Assembly: GCA_949152475.1 (NCBI GenBank)
Contig: OX424558.1
Location: forward strand, 29,398,651-29,462,650
Source of the DNA: Terebella lapidaria
Taxonomy: Eukaryota > Annelida > Polychaeta > Terebellida > Terebellidae
DNA length: 64,000 nucleotides
Direction of reading: 5' to 3'
The position numbers and the translations under genes are program-made. Of the stretch, positions 37,780-51,000 are shown one piece after another. Below the pieces are notes generated by a model. The model was not told the DNA's origin and did not search any database. It saw nothing but the letters and a program-made list of their open reading frames with translations. Each line of letters begins with the position of its first letter. Within the stretch, counting starts at the first letter, position 1.

Positions 37780-40450
37780 TAACTCGGTCGTCATTACTTC
37801 TTGACCACTTTTAACTGACCATTTTTAATGGTGATTAGTATTTGAATAATATTTTATTTGTCATCTTGAGAGTAGACCATTAAACAGTTAGACCATTAAA
37901 CATTTTTTCGATGATGAAGAGATACAATGCAGTTGAACAAAATTTGTTGAACGTAGAACATCATCGGTAGTTTGGAAGAATTGAATTGAGTTGGAATTGT
38001 TTTTCTTTGGTTCCTTCCATCAATATAAATTGAAAAACTGATTGAGACCAGGAAAATCCTTGGGGCCTGAAATATGAGGAAAACTAGACACAGCAATAAG
38101 TGGATTGTAATAGAATAAATAACACTTAAACACACAACATCGATCCAAGTTTCGAACTACACTTCACTGTTTCACTGAAATTTTTGGACTGTATGTTGGA
38201 TGAAAAGCAGATTGTGGAATTCCGTTGGCGTGGTGATGTCCCTGTTTATGGAATGTATATCTTAATGTTCGTCAGTTGGTCTGGAACATATCACACAGCT
38301 TGAGAAAGACGTTCGGTGTTGTTATTGCATGATGTCTCAGACCCCGTGTTAAGCAACATATGAGTAAATGTTTTACGGGTATATTGAGCGTTAAATTTGG
38401 TTGTAATGTGTCAATGGGCGCCTTCTGGCGATATGTTCATGAGAAGGAATCCATACGCGACTTAGTGTATAGTCTATGTTGATAAATTAGATGTTACAGT
38501 CTGACCTAGAATAAAACCCCGTTCCAACAACGAGTCGTTTCCTCTATATGTATGAGATACTTAAGCAAATTCAACACCCTCTGAAGTCGTTGAGCTGAGA
38601 GTGTGAACCTATACATCTTGTATCAATTTTCTCCTTGATTGCCTATTACGTATTCAGCTGGCAAAATTTTTACAGGCCACTGACTCCTTTCCACAAAGCA
38701 AATTCTCTACTTGAACTTCGCTAGTAATTTAAGTAATTGATCAAGAGTTGTTTAATCCCATGACTGCTCTTTGTGGTCTGACATACATCAGCCAACACAT
38801 CCAATACTTTATACATGTTTTATACATGGACGGACGCTGGTGTTGGGCCTAAGCGACTATCTCGGTTACATATCACCGTTCTAGATGTAAATCAACTCGA
38901 AATCACACGAAATCATATTCGTGGAAAAATCGGTCACATAGGGAGCAAAAATTGGTACCATCAATGACCAAATTGTGCAAATTAATCAGGTAGTATCTAA
39001 CCAAAACGACATCACATATGTGACGTGCTCGTTATATTATTCCGCCTCTACGGTGATTACATATAGCCATGCCTATCTAATTACCTCACATAAGCAGCCA
39101 GACAAATGGCTAGTAGCAGTGGTTCACGTGATTAGCTGAAGCCCACACGGAGAAATCCAATCAGTTCTACCAGTAACACCAGACAAATGGGGCTACCGAT
39201 GACCACCACCAGTTGCATGGACTCACTGTAGACAGCGCTGGCAGCGTGCCTTCCTCCTTAAGACTGAAGGCGATCAATGATCCCACACCCCAGTGGTAAC
39301 GACTGATACAGCTTCATGAAAGCGGGGGTTGATCGCTTCCAGACAGACATCCTAAACATGTGCACCTCAAATAACATACTCGTGCCAATTGAATCAACGG
39401 TAAGGATTGTTCAAGGGCAGTCAATGATACTTCCGCAAGTTCTGACACTAACCTTAAATTACACTCAGCCAACTTTGTTCCATGATATTTTGTGGGCGGC
39501 ACATTTTTTGTGGCGAATAGCAATACTCTAAAGGCACTCTGATATTAAAAAACTCAGTGTTATCCATCCATGCAGTATCTTACTTGGTAGATTGTGAATG
39601 TAAGATGGTAATATGAGTTAATATGGTATGTTTCTTGCTCCCTTACCTAAACTAATATCCCCGATTTATCCCCACATTGCCCTATCATCCCGGTCACCCA
39701 AAATATGTTCTCACAGGAAAAAAAATATTTCCACTACCTTGCTATTGTCCATTAAACAATGTTAGAATTTCATGTTGCGGACGTTGACTTTTTTGCAGTA
39801 ATAGTAAATACTCTCAACAAAGTGTGTCATGTTGATATAACTAATATTTCTTGCCATAAATTTTGATAACACATCATTGTGAATCACCCTTATTATGGTT
39901 TTAATTTATGCATTAGCAAAAACTATACAAGCTCAAATTATTGTAAGAAGAAACCAATATCGACCTATCAAAATTAATAGTACTACAGCCACATTTTTTA
40001 CTGGACAAAATTTCTGGCTTGTTCAGTTCAATAAGGAATGATTCTCATTCTGAATATTTCATTGTTAGTGGGCAATAACAGACAATAGTTTCTGTTAACT
40101 TTTGTTCTCATGAACAAAACGATTGCTCTGAACTTTTCCATGTATCCAGTGTCATTTGTTTTTCAGTTACCGGGAGTCTGGTGGATAACACTCAGAAGCG
40201 CATATGTCTGGATATATAATTAGTGTTGTGATAAGTTTAGTGAATACATTAACTTACTATTTTTTTCAGTTCTTGTGTCTGAAAATACATTAATACAGAC
40301 ATGTTATCTTTACTGAAGAGAAGATTTTCATTGTTGAGTCCAATAACAATTGTTACTTTACAATGACTAATTTCATTGTGCTCAACATTAGACTCGATAC
40401 GACAAGATGAATGTTATCTCATTCAACAACACTGTTCACTTAAAAGTTTT
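37780..40450. repeat. Repeat module M4' (copy 2)
   Basis: Counterpart of M4 without the cassette dimer and without the C17-containing insertion. It is collinear from about 37800 to 39560 and again from 39650 to 40450. No gene was recognised. Confidence 0.78.
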
Positions 40451-42573
40451 ACACTTGCCCTCGCAATATGTGGTGGCTGAAATAACATGTGTAGAAAAAT
40501 AAATGAAAAAGGAGACAATGACCTATAATTTTATATTTCATCACCAATGGAACTTACAGCCTGATATGTAATCTAAATAGCTTCGACTTCGATTATTTGT
40601 TAGTGACTATCAACAGTGTGTTTATCAAGGGTGTGATCAAAGCATTGCATACGTATAAATAAATGAAAATTCATTTATATTTTTTTTCCAGATTTTGAAG
40701 ACGATTTTTTATGTTATAATTCACTTAATAGAATCGACAATAAACTTGATAGCTTTATTAGTTATATATAGTATTTATTATTTATACCAGAGTGGTCGCC
40801 AATTTTGATGATTTTGAGAGCGACGGTAAATTGTACACATGTGAGGAATTTAAGCAAAAAATATGAATTTCCTGATACTATGGATTATTAAAACCTGTAC
40901 CAATCCAGGTGGTTGGAAAACAAATATTGATATATTAGTACAAACCAATTTCACGCAGGTAGATAACAATGACTTTGTAAGATATTGAAAAGGACACACT
41001 TATTAGAAATAACAGCTTGGGTCTCTCTCTCTTTTCATTGATGTAAACGCATAATTGCTTGTCATATTTCTTATGAAAGTTTTTTTTTTATGTATGCACG
41101 TTGTGGGAACGTATAATGTGGCTGCAGTAATAAAAAAAATTGGCAATGTTTTTTCAGTATCGATAATACATAAATTTCATTCAGAAAAAAATTTGAAATT
41201 GCAGTTTTCACATTGTTGTCAGTTCAATCACTTGTCAAATTTTATTCGGTCAATCAGAAAATCAATGTTTTTGTGTAATAGCTCAACTCAAAAGGTCAGT
41301 GCAATATTATTGCGATTCGTTAAAAACTACGAAAATTAGAGCAGTTACACATCACGATTCTTAAACAGGCTAATATCAGCGTAAAATGTGTTGGGTATTT
41401 TGGTTGCTATGGAAATCGGTTGAGATTTGGGGCCTGCAGAGCACTCAGGAGAATATCCACGCGGATGCAGAATGATGTTGCGCAACTGACACAAATCCAT
41501 AGTATCCATCGGGCTTTGTTCAGGGGATAGACGGAGTCTGTCAACGCATGCTATACCGCACTTGTTAAAATCGATACACTCCGATGTTTAGAATCTGTTT
41601 ACATACGTCTTTGCACGTGTACTTTCTCTGAAAAGTTTTAAATAGTATTATTAAACGATTTATATCTGAACTATATCTCCATTTTTGTTCACAATTTTTT
41701 AATATGATGAACAGCTACCTCACTTAGCACGCTTACCAGCATTTTCTAATACTTAATTGCCCATCAAATTGTGCAAATCGGTGTGGTTAATACGTGTTAT
41801 TTTTACTCGAAGTGCCTACTGGAGAACCTGTTGCGTCACATTACATGGTATTGATGTTTCTGCGTTGGCCTAACTTTACTATAAAGACCTCATCAAATGT
41901 CTCGACAGATATTAATTTCCTGACATTTCGCCTCTCCTACATACGTGTATGTCTGATCAGTCGTGTAATGCGACCGAACATGCCATGAATACAAATAAAC
42001 GTGACTATTACCAGAGCATTAGATTGACATTTTCAACGAATACTTCATATACTGAACGAATAAATTACACACGGTTATGTAACGTGTGCTAAATGCACAA
42101 ATGAATCATCACGAAAAAGAACATGGAATTATATTCAGAAACTGGAATAAATTCAAATAACTACATGTACCACGTCGATATGTACCGTAAGCCAATAATA
42201 CGTAACATCCACTTCAACAGAATGTCACTGCTGCACTTATTACAAGTTTTTTTCTGAAGTGAAAGATTGATTTGCCAGTCAAGGCTCGAGGCTTTCTTTC
42301 TCTCGCAATCAAAGAGAAACAATAACAATTTACAGGAATTATTTCGGCCCCTGCGGTCCGTCAGCTGCAGTCCATTAATAACTCGTCGATTGCACTAAAG
42401 CGTCGGCAACTCGAGTGGCCCACTCCACCGTGGAGAGGTTCACCTTCGATTTAAATCTTCCTCCAATTCGAGATCGTACTTTCGCCGGTTCCTAATAAGT
42501 CACCGTGTTTTCCAGTGTTTTTTTTTTTCTTTTGCCCGTGACGATCCCGGCAGGGCTGACCCGTACGCTCCAA
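40451..42573. other. Single-copy AT-rich interval, 3' of the receptor
   Basis: No repeat of other window sequence and no convincing coding frame were found. The part nearest 42574 is the expected 3' untranslated region of the minus-strand receptor; base composition rises there from about 42280. I could not place a polyadenylation signal confidently. Confidence 0.5.
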
Positions 42574-44370
42574 CTACGTGTCGACAGAGGACGAAGCCCT
42601 CTCGAAAGCAATGAGAGGAATGATGATTTCTCTTTCTTCCTCGCCGCTGTCCGGAGAACGATCGATGCTGCCACCTTCCGGCTCACCGTTCAATTCCGCT
42701 CGCATTTCACTACCAGTTTTCCCGCTTCCACGTCGAGATTCTCTGTGATTAGCCTCGGGATCGTTCACGTCCACATGCGAGGACGTCAGAAACTCATGAC
42801 TTGTGACCTGCGTCGACACCGTGATTGACGCCGACTTATCCATATTGTACGGCGGTGTCAACTGATGGGGCCCCTTGTTCTGTCCATTAGACACCTGTTG
42901 GTTTGATCCGGTCATGTGACTATTGTGCCCGGAATTGGCGTCATTGACATCAATGGGCCTGGCCTCTCGTGGAATGAGTGTGCTCTTCTTTTCATCACTC
43001 GGTTTCTTATAAGTCTTGGACAGGCGTGAGAAATGCTTCATGGCCACCGAGGCGGGGGTATTATCCCCTTTACATAGCACCTCGGAGGTTAATGTGCGGC
43101 GGAAGTGCGGGGAGAATAGAATGTAGATGACGAAGTTTGTGCTGGAGTTGAGGAGAGCCATGTAGTCGGCGATGTGCTCAAGGTAGAAGTATGGATATCC
43201 GCAGGTATGACGCCCGTCTTTTGCCATGGCGAGTAACAGTCTTTGTACCATGGTCGGTGTCTGACACACAATGAACACCACGATAATAATGATTAGAACA
43301 AATGTGATGTTATCGTCTCGCCGCACCTGCGATGCGTTACTGTTCGTTGAGCCGATGCGTTGTAGAGTGGCGCGCCTCTGGCGCAATGTCCTTATTAAAT
43401 TGACGCTCACTAAAACGAGAATAGCTAGCGGAATGAGGTACATGATAATGAAGAAACATACGTTTTTGTAGATGATTTGAAAGTACTTATTGTTCCCGAC
43501 TGGACTCAGGTCCTTGATCGTTTCTGCTCGCACCTGCGTGTCATTGCTAGTGACGTGGTTAATGCGATATTCCATAAAGCGTGGACTGTTGTAGATCAAG
43601 GCACAGACCGGAACGATGGCCACTTGGAATTTTGCGCGATTTAGTCCGGACAGCTTTTGTGCAAGGCCGGGTTTGCACACCCAGAGGTAGCGATGCAGTG
43701 CGACAAGCACGGTGACGTAGACTGTGCAGGAGTGTGTGGTACTGGCGATGGCCCAGCCGAACCTCTCAAAGTGGGGGATCATCTCCCTGACTACCCGGGC
43801 GCAGTGCTGGTAGATCTCACAGTAGGTCGGGATCATGATGACGAACACTGCTGGGATTAGGAAGGCGAAATCTGCAACAGCCAGAGCGGAAAGTAGGAAT
43901 GTTGTCACTGACTTGATGGAGTCGCGTTGTAGCGTGAGAATGGAGAGGACGTTTCCAATTAGTCCGAAGAGACAGGTCAGTCCGACCAGTACGAAAGATA
44001 CGATGAACTCGAAGTTACGACACCCAGCGTTCATTGTCTCGTAGCATCTCGTCTGGCGGCAGAGGCATTCCTTGAGCAGTGTTATGGACGTGATGTTGGG
44101 ACAGAGGTTCAAGTCGTGGATGTTTAGGTTCGTGTGATTGAGGTAAGGATGTGTCATTTTGGGCCGTGATGGCGGCGGCGGCGGCGGTGGATTATCCTGT
44201 TCTGGCGGGCGGTATATGTCTACCGACATCTGCCCAGATTTGCTGTACGGATGTGAGTCTGGAGGCTTTGTGGACGGAGGTACTTCGCTCACGTCTCCTT
44301 CACTTAACATGTTTGACGTGCACAGTCCCAAGACCCAAAACACTAGCAATCCTCGCATGGCCATTGTCAT
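42574..44370 (-). CDS. Class A GPCR, FMRFamide-receptor-like, single exon
   Basis: 598 codons on one exon; probably a plasma-membrane neuropeptide receptor. It has a hydrophobic leader (about 1-19), a proline-rich N-terminal region with P61-67, glycosylation sites NHT 78, NIT 92 and NDT 276, and seven membrane segments: TM1 ~121-147 (GN at 139-140), TM2 ~155-182 (LAVAD ending at 167), TM3 ~208-232, TM4 ~247-262, TM5 ~301-326, TM6 ~355-378 and TM7 ~398-420. HRY (226-228) replaces DRY, CQTP (369-372) replaces CWxP, and NSSTNFVIY replaces NPxxY. NSPRFMEY after TM4 and NSSxNF in TM7 are features of FMRFamide-type receptors. The TM3-ECL2 disulfide cysteines are absent. The C-tail is long (178 aa) and Ser/Thr-rich. 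An in-frame TAA lies 15 nt upstream. Met3 (ACAATGG) has the better start context. The ligand is not determinable. Confidence 0.92.
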   Translation of the reverse strand: MTMAMRGLLVFWVLGLCTSNMLSEGDVSEVPPSTKPPDSHPYSKSGQMSVDIYRPPEQDNPPPPPPPSRPKMTHPYLNHTNLNIHDLNLCPNITSITLLKECLCRQTRCYETMNAGCRNFEFIVSFVLVGLTCLFGLIGNVLSILTLQRDSIKSVTTFLLSALAVADFAFLIPAVFVIMIPTYCEIYQHCARVVREMIPHFERFGWAIASTTHSCTVYVTVLVALHRYLWVCKPGLAQKLSGLNRAKFQVAIVPVCALIYNSPRFMEYRINHVTSNDTQVRAETIKDLSPVGNNKYFQIIYKNVCFFIIMYLIPLAILVLVSVNLIRTLRQRRATLQRIGSTNSNASQVRRDDNITFVLIIIIVVFIVCQTPTMVQRLLLAMAKDGRHTCGYPYFYLEHIADYMALLNSSTNFVIYILFSPHFRRTLTSEVLCKGDNTPASVAMKHFSRLSKTYKKPSDEKKSTLIPREARPIDVNDANSGHNSHMTGSNQQVSNGQNKGPHQLTPPYNMDKSASITVSTQVTSHEFLTSSHVDVNDPEANHRESRRGSGKTGSEMRAELNGEPEGGSIDRSPDSGEEEREIIIPLIAFERASSSVDT

Positions 44371-45860
44371 ATTGCTATATATTTACACGCACAGGATGAA
44401 GAACTGATTAAATTTCAGGAAACATGATCCTACACGTCTCTGTTCATTTTCAATATCCTACGTCTATGCCATTTTCAATATATATGCAACTAGCAGGTGA
44501 CAGCCCTATGCTCGACAGCACCTTGAGATGATGATGATATCCGGCACTGCTATATATCCCGTGTTTAGACGGATGCCTGGCACCGCGCGATACTTACAAG
44601 ACTTACAAGGTCATAGATGTTCATGTTGTCACCGAAGAGAGCTTGTTTCCAATAAATATTTCCACCGCCATTATCATGCGCATAAGCACCTACTTCATCT
44701 TTATTAAACCTCGGCTAAATATCGCTGGAAAAGCGCGCGGCATTCAACATGGAAGTCCGTCGTTCTCTCAGCCAATTCCGCACGATTGATGAGCCGGCAC
44801 TAAGATCCGCTTTGACTGTTTGACAGTGACATAAAAAGATAAACTGCTCCTCGGTGTGTGGTTCCCCAAGACGTATTCCAGCTGAGATAACGACGAATAA
44901 AGTGTCCGGCCAGTCCCGTGTGACGGCAGCGTCTCTCGCTCATCCCGTGCAGACGAAGGCAGTGAGCTCGAGCCCGGGTGAAGGGGAATAAAGTGCGTGC
45001 AGTGACAGCTAGCAAGCGACGACGACGCCAGCCATCGCGTCGAGATGCTCACGGATTAGGTGGCCAAGCCAGCAGCCGCCCGGGAGAGAGGTAGAGGTAT
45101 CAGGTCTCCGACGGTGGAAGCAACATCAACAGCAGCAGGGCAAAAGCGGCTCAGCGCAGCAGTCGGCCGCCGCAAACAACAGCTCACTGCGGGCGTCGGT
45201 GGTGGCCGCCACTGTTGATTCTAGGCATTGCTCTACCTGGCGCAACTTCGTGCAATGTCGGCCACCGACTCCAAAGGCTTCTGTATTCTCTCATATGATG
45301 AAAGTTTGTTTCAGGGCGGTTCTTTTGTTGGCAGGATTTCCTCTGGACAACAAAGGTATAGCCTATACCAGAGAGCAGACGGGCTATAGCTGTGGGTCAC
45401 GGAACTGTTTTTTCGTGTTTACTCGGGGTCCTAGAATTACAGTACAACCATGGCTTCTCTCAAGGTCCGGCCGTGGGCCGAAATTGGCGAGAAAACAAGG
45501 GGCGGATCTTTTTGTTTGAGGACGTGGAGCGGGTGCCATAATTGCGTTGATGTACGATGGTGGGACAAACACTCGCGGGACCGTGGCGAAAACTGACAAT
45601 TTCTCCTCTGTTGTCGCCATTTGATATAAACCCCCACCCGAGTCAGATATAAATCCGTTTGCATTGTTCCGGTAATTGTCTCAAGCCGCGCGGGGAACCC
45701 GCTTTCGTCGCACCACATCTCTATTTATTGCTCTCTATATTAGTCCCCCTTCAGAACCCCTTAATTTCCATACATGTCATACGGCGATAATTCCGCGGCC
45801 GGGGAGCAATACGCTATCGAAGCCGCTTCTCGTATTCCGTTTGAAGTCATATAATGTATA
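44371..45860 (-). promoter_or_regulatory. CpG-rich region upstream of receptor
   Basis: The stretch from about 44900 to 45850 is clearly richer in G+C and CpG than the surrounding DNA (for example GCAGCCGCCCGGGAG near 45072). It lies 5' of the minus-strand receptor, consistent with a promoter and non-coding leader exon. Short frames on both strands lack recognisable domains. Transcription start and any leader intron are not resolvable; an ATATATAG acceptor could sit just upstream of the start codon. Confidence 0.4.
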
Positions 45861-47157
45861 CGGTTAATACGAATATGTGTCCGGACAACTGGAGAGTATT
45901 TTGTAGCAAATCAATCGTTTACACGCCACGGCGCTAAAGAATATATCGTGCTTCCTCGCTCGGGCATTGTGCGCAATAATGCAATTGGTATGTAACAACG
46001 GAAAATTCCGTATGTTTTGATGCGGAAGACAGGTGAAAATGTATGCTTTGATACATACTTCATGCGCAGTACGTATTATAATATCATGTTTCTAGCTATA
46101 TAAACACGAAACATCGTGCAGTATCCTTTGTTTCGTGTGAAATTTGAGGAGACAACCTTGAAAAGGTTTTGGATATACAGGTAATTCGAAGATCAGGTGT
46201 TATGGGAGAAAGATGAAAGCACAGAGTAAAAAGCAATATCCACCCCTGTATATATTATTGAGCGTTGTTTGTCCTGCTTATATGTTTCGATAATGTCTGG
46301 AAGTCGTTGATAGCAGTTGAACAAGTAATATAAATGTATGGATTTGACGTCAACAAAACAGTTTTCTACTTGAAATATTATTGGTCAACACCGAGCCGTA
46401 ATTTATAAACAGATCAAATATTTGAATGTGGCCTATTTCGAGAGGCAGTAAATATAGAACATGGGGGAAATATCGCTTGTAATAAAGGGCCGTGGATACC
46501 GTAAAACGCCAAAGGCAAACCCGCTGACGCTGTCCCAAGAGTGGACAGACCACAAGTAATGGGGCCATTGATGCCGACGATATTTTAACACTTTCTTTTC
46601 AACAAGTGCAAGTAATTGAAGAAAGCAATAAATGCAGAAGCGATGTGTAATTGCAATTCGCTCTGTGGCGATATTCTCGTCTGACTGCGTCGATTCTATG
46701 CGCATCAGGAGATTCGAGTGGCACTTCCGGTTGCGTATATCTGCGATAAACTTACGCCCCGATGGAAACAAATCCACACGCCACACACGTTAAGAGCGGG
46801 ACGGGTTGTCTCAGTGCGGCGGCTGTCACTGCGCTGCCAGTCTACAATGCTGAAGAAGCGTCAATAATTGATCATCCCAGATTCAAGAGCGCAGTTGATC
46901 GTATCGAAAGATGAAATTTAATGCATTTTCTCCACTTTCATTACATCGCATGCAGGTAAACAATCACGGGATTTGCGCAAAAGGATTTCGTACCTATGTC
47001 ACTATGTCGAGAATATAAACTGTTACATAACGAGTTTCAGTACAGACCACCATAAACAAAAAACAAAACAAAAACAAAATGGGTTTAAACCTATTGAAGA
47101 TTGCACCCTCTTGTGATTCTATTTTCCAGAAACAGGACAATAACGAACCAAACACCG
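45861..47157. other. Intergenic interval
   Basis: No gene, tandem repeat or duplicated segment was recognised. A 117-codon minus-strand frame at 46433-46786 has no recognisable domain and no support. Confidence 0.4.
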
Positions 47158-47274
47158 TTCAAAATTAATCCTATAGTTATCGACCATTTCGGTTGCTCAG
47201 ACATCTACGAGGCCGATCAGGGCAATCACGACGAGAAAAAGTAATTGATATATGGATGATTAGTCGTCATATAT

Positions 47275-47289
47275 GGTTTCCCGGAAACC
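47275..47289. promoter_or_regulatory. Conserved dyad containing STAT-like motif (copy A)
   Basis: GGTTTCCCGGAAACC is identical in the diverged duplicate at 57732-57746. The core TTCCCGGAA fits the STAT consensus TTCN3GAA. Function is inference. Confidence 0.25.
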
Positions 47290-47827
47290 GCTGTCAAATC
47301 AATATCGCTTCAGAAATTTGTTCGAAATAAATAGCCCCAGTTAAACACATGTCGCATCCGTCAAAGATGTAACGTTAGTCATCACGGCACAAATAGTCAT
47401 GAATTTTAGCTGAACGCATTTCAAAGTACGTTTCGTAGGAATTGCGATGTGTGATGAACAAGCATTATGATATTATATGTGTATGTGGTCAGTTCTTCAA
47501 ACTACACCCGACGAAATACCGAACGCCGTTAAAATTTTAATTGGGACCATTACTTTTGCCATAGTTCAAACAAATCACAGCAATGGCAGTTTTGATCTAC
47601 TGTAAACACTTGTATGATATGAGTAGTTTCTATATTCTTTATTCTATCATCATACCTTTTGATATAGTGTATTTTCTTTATATTTCATAATAATTTGCTG
47701 GGTACTATAATGTACCCATTATGCTGTTGCAATTAAATGTGCTTTTACCTTGGTTTGAGTTCTGTTTGTTATATGATATGTTGTCATTTGATGTTAATAC
47801 TTTGTTCATTTCATAAAATGTATTCAC

Positions 47828-48003
47828 TGTAACGATGTCTATTTGTTACAAAATAAACAAACAAAGGATTGGTTGAAAATCACATTTGTTTATCGTCCAT
47901 GTTACGTTTTAACTTCTAAACTCCAGACCAAATACAGAGCCGTTTTACAAACAACGAAATATGTGAATAGTAGGAACCCGGATATTGTTATGCTATCACT
48001 ACA
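47828..48003 (-). repeat. 3' LTR
   Basis: 176 bp, identical by eye to 51959-52134. On the element's strand it begins TGTAGTGATAGC and ends CGTTACA. Confidence 0.95.
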
Positions 48004-48018
48004 TCTCCCCCCTTTTGG
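48004..48018 (-). other. Polypurine tract
   Basis: On the element's strand AAAAGGGGGGAGA lies directly against the 3' LTR. It is the expected primer site for plus-strand DNA synthesis. Confidence 0.85.
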
Positions 48019-48037
48019 AGGATTCACATGTTTTCTA

Positions 48038-51000
48038 TCAGTCTCTGAGGCTGACTTCTGGTAAGTTCTCTAGCCGTGGAACTGCTGGCTCTGCCTGATT
48101 GTGCACATCCTCTAAAACTTGCTCATCAACATTTGGCAAGTCTACTAGGTCCCGATCATCCTCTCGAGGCGCATGCACTTTCTTCAGGTGGTGACGATTT
48201 CTTCTCAGCGTAGATCCAGCTTGAGTTCTCACGACATAGGAATGAGGAGCAACACATGTCACTACGGTTCCTTTGATGGACCAGTTCTTCTCCCTGTAGT
48301 TCCGCACAAGCACACTATCTCCTGGTGATAGCATTGGCAATGCTTTTGACTGCTGGTCATAGTAACGTTTCTGTGCTTGTGTGTTTCTTTCATGTCTCTC
48401 ACACACCTGGTCAGTTGTTGGATGGACTGGTACTTGTTGCACCGGCAGATTTGACCTGATTTGCCTTCCCATTAGCAGTTGAGCTGGACTGTAGCCCAAG
48501 GCATTTGGTGTACTCCTATACACTAGAAGACTCATGTGCGGATCTTGGTTGTCTTCTCTGGCTTTCACAATCAAACGCTTGACTGTCTGTACAGTTCTTT
48601 CCGCCAAGCCATTGCTCTTCGGGTAATGTGGACTTGACGTGGTGTGTTTGAACCTCCACTCACGAGCAAATGTTGCGAACTGAGCACAGTTATATTGAGG
48701 CCCATTGTCACTAATGACTTCAGACGGCACTCCCTGTCTGGCAAACACTGATTTCATCACAGCAATGATAGCTTCACTTGTTGTACGTGTCAGCTTCACT
48801 ACCTCCGGATATCCTGAATAATAGTCTACAATTACTATGTACATTTCATGATTCAGTTCGAACAAATCCGTGGCTATTTTCTCCCATGGTCGTTTTGGAA
48901 TGTCTTTCTGTTCCATCGGCTCCACTGGATACTGGTTACTGTGTTTCAGACAAACTTCACACTTCCGAATGCACTCATATATGTCTTTGTTCATTCCTGG
49001 CCAGAATAGAACTTCCCTGGCCCTACTTCTGCAACGTTCGATTCCAAGATGACCTGTATGTATTTGTTTCAGCATTTCCTTCCTAAGACTTCTTGGCACT
49101 ATCACACGATTTCCTTTGAAGATAAGTTCATTGATGACGCTCAACTCATCACGGTAGTTCCAGTAGTCTTGGATTTGCACTGGGCACTGACTCCTTAGCT
49201 TCGGCCATCCTCTTTGTACTGTTTTCATCAGACTGTTCAGTTCACTGTCTTTTCGTGTTTCTAGCTGAAACTGTTCCTTCCTTTCATCCGAGATAGGAAT
49301 TCGGGTGTAGATGGTATCAACATGATACTCAACATCATCCTCCATTGTTGGTTTGTCATTTGTTTTCCTGCTTGCTCTGGAGAGCGTATCAGCAACAAAC
49401 ATGAATTTTCCTGGTGTGTACTGAACACTCAAGTCATATTTCTGGAGTTTATATCTGAACCGTTGGATCCTTGGTGGACACTCATTCAATGATTTCGTGA
49501 ATATTGAAACCAAAGGTTTGTGGTCGGTTTCCACTTGCACTTTCATTCCGTAGATGAACTGATGGAAATGTTCGCATGCAAAAACTATTGCAAGAGTTTC
49601 CTTTTCTATTTGTGCATAATTTATTTCAGTCTTTGTCAAAGACCTTGATCCATAAGCAACTGGTTTCCATTCTCCGTCCTCCTGCTTTTGGAGTAGAACA
49701 CATCCTAGTCCATATTGAGATGCATCAGCTGATATTTTGATCATTTTTCCTGGATCATAGTATTTCAACACAATATCACTTGTGATCAGAGTTTGTAAGT
49801 CCTTCCATGACTTCTCTTGTTCATGTGACCACTGCCATTCTACATCTTTTTCCAAGAGTTTACGAATTGGTGCTGTTTTTGCTGAGAGGTCTGGCAGGAA
49901 TCTTCCCAGATAATTAATCATGCCTAAGAACCTCTGCAAATCCTTCCTGGACTCAGGTTTTTTCATCTCGTGAATTAATAATGTTTTCTCCGGATCTGGC
50001 TTGATCCCAGTGTCTGTTAGTCTGTCTCCTATGAAGGTCAACTCCTTCACTTTGAATTCACATTTATCTCTGTTGAAGGTGAGATTGATGCTCTTGGCTT
50101 TCTCCAGCACTTGTTGGAGTCGTTTGTCGTGTTCTTGTTCTGTACTCCCCCACACGATGATATCATCCATCCATGTTTGTACTCCTTCCATTGACTGGAA
50201 GTATTGGTAGATTGTTCTGTGATACACCTCTGGGGCAGAACTTATCCCAAATGGTAGTCTCAGATACCTATACCTCCCATACGGTGTGGCAAAGGTTGTC
50301 AACAAGGAGCTTTCTTTGTCCAAACTCACTTGCCAGAAACCTGATGAAGCATCCAATTTTGAGAAGATTTTTGCACTTCTGAAGCTGGCAAGTATTTCAT
50401 CTCTTGTGGGCAATTTGAAATGTTCACGACGAATTGCTTTGTTTAGGTTTCTCGGATCCAAACAAAGTCGTATTTTTCCATTGGGTTTGTGTGCAATTGC
50501 AAAAGCATTCACCCATTCTGTCGGATCTTCCACTGGAGCTATGACACCTAATTTCTCCATCCTTTCCAGTTCCTCCTTCAGTTTACTTCTCATAGCGAAT
50601 GGAACTTTTCTGCATGGCTGTATGACTGGTGGTACCTCTCTGTTAACATGTATGTGATGTTCTCCTGGTAAATGTCCCAGTCCTGTGAACACATCTCTGT
50701 TTCTGTCAATGACTGTACTGTCTCTTTGTACATCCACTGTGTACACACATTTTACCAGGCCAATTTTGACACTATCCTGCAGCCCGAGTATCGGTTGTAC
50801 ATCATTCGAAGTCACCATGAATGTCACTTTGTGCTGTTGTCCCTTGTACATTACTGTACTCACACACTGTCCTATCACCGGTATTTCATCTCCAGTGTAA
50901 GCTGTGAGTTTCACTTTCACAGGCAACAGTTTTGCTGTTTTGAAGCCTCGAAAGTCATTTCGAGATATCACACTGACAGAACTTCCTGTGTCGATTTTTA

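Larger units (their letters stand above)
31190..37780. repeat. Repeat module M3' (copy 2)
   Basis: Counterpart of M3. It retains the MITE and the nested cassette-minisatellite-gene block. It has 86 bp (32688-32773) missing from copy 1 and an M2-like tract at about 37070-37510. Confidence 0.8.
23350..40450. repeat. Segmental tandem duplication, copy 2 (M1'-M4')
   Basis: Direct repeat of 1-18770. Homology fades between about 40390 and 40450, just past AGTGAATACATTAACTTAC and GTTGAGTCC, which match 18570-18690. Copy 2 is not followed by an M5-like module. This suggests either that the duplication ended within M4 or that a distal part has been lost. Confidence 0.93.

Noticed and set aside
44768..45718. 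Several 70-106 codon frames in the CpG-rich region
   Set aside because: High G+C lowers stop frequency; the frames overlap on both strands and carry no recognisable domain.
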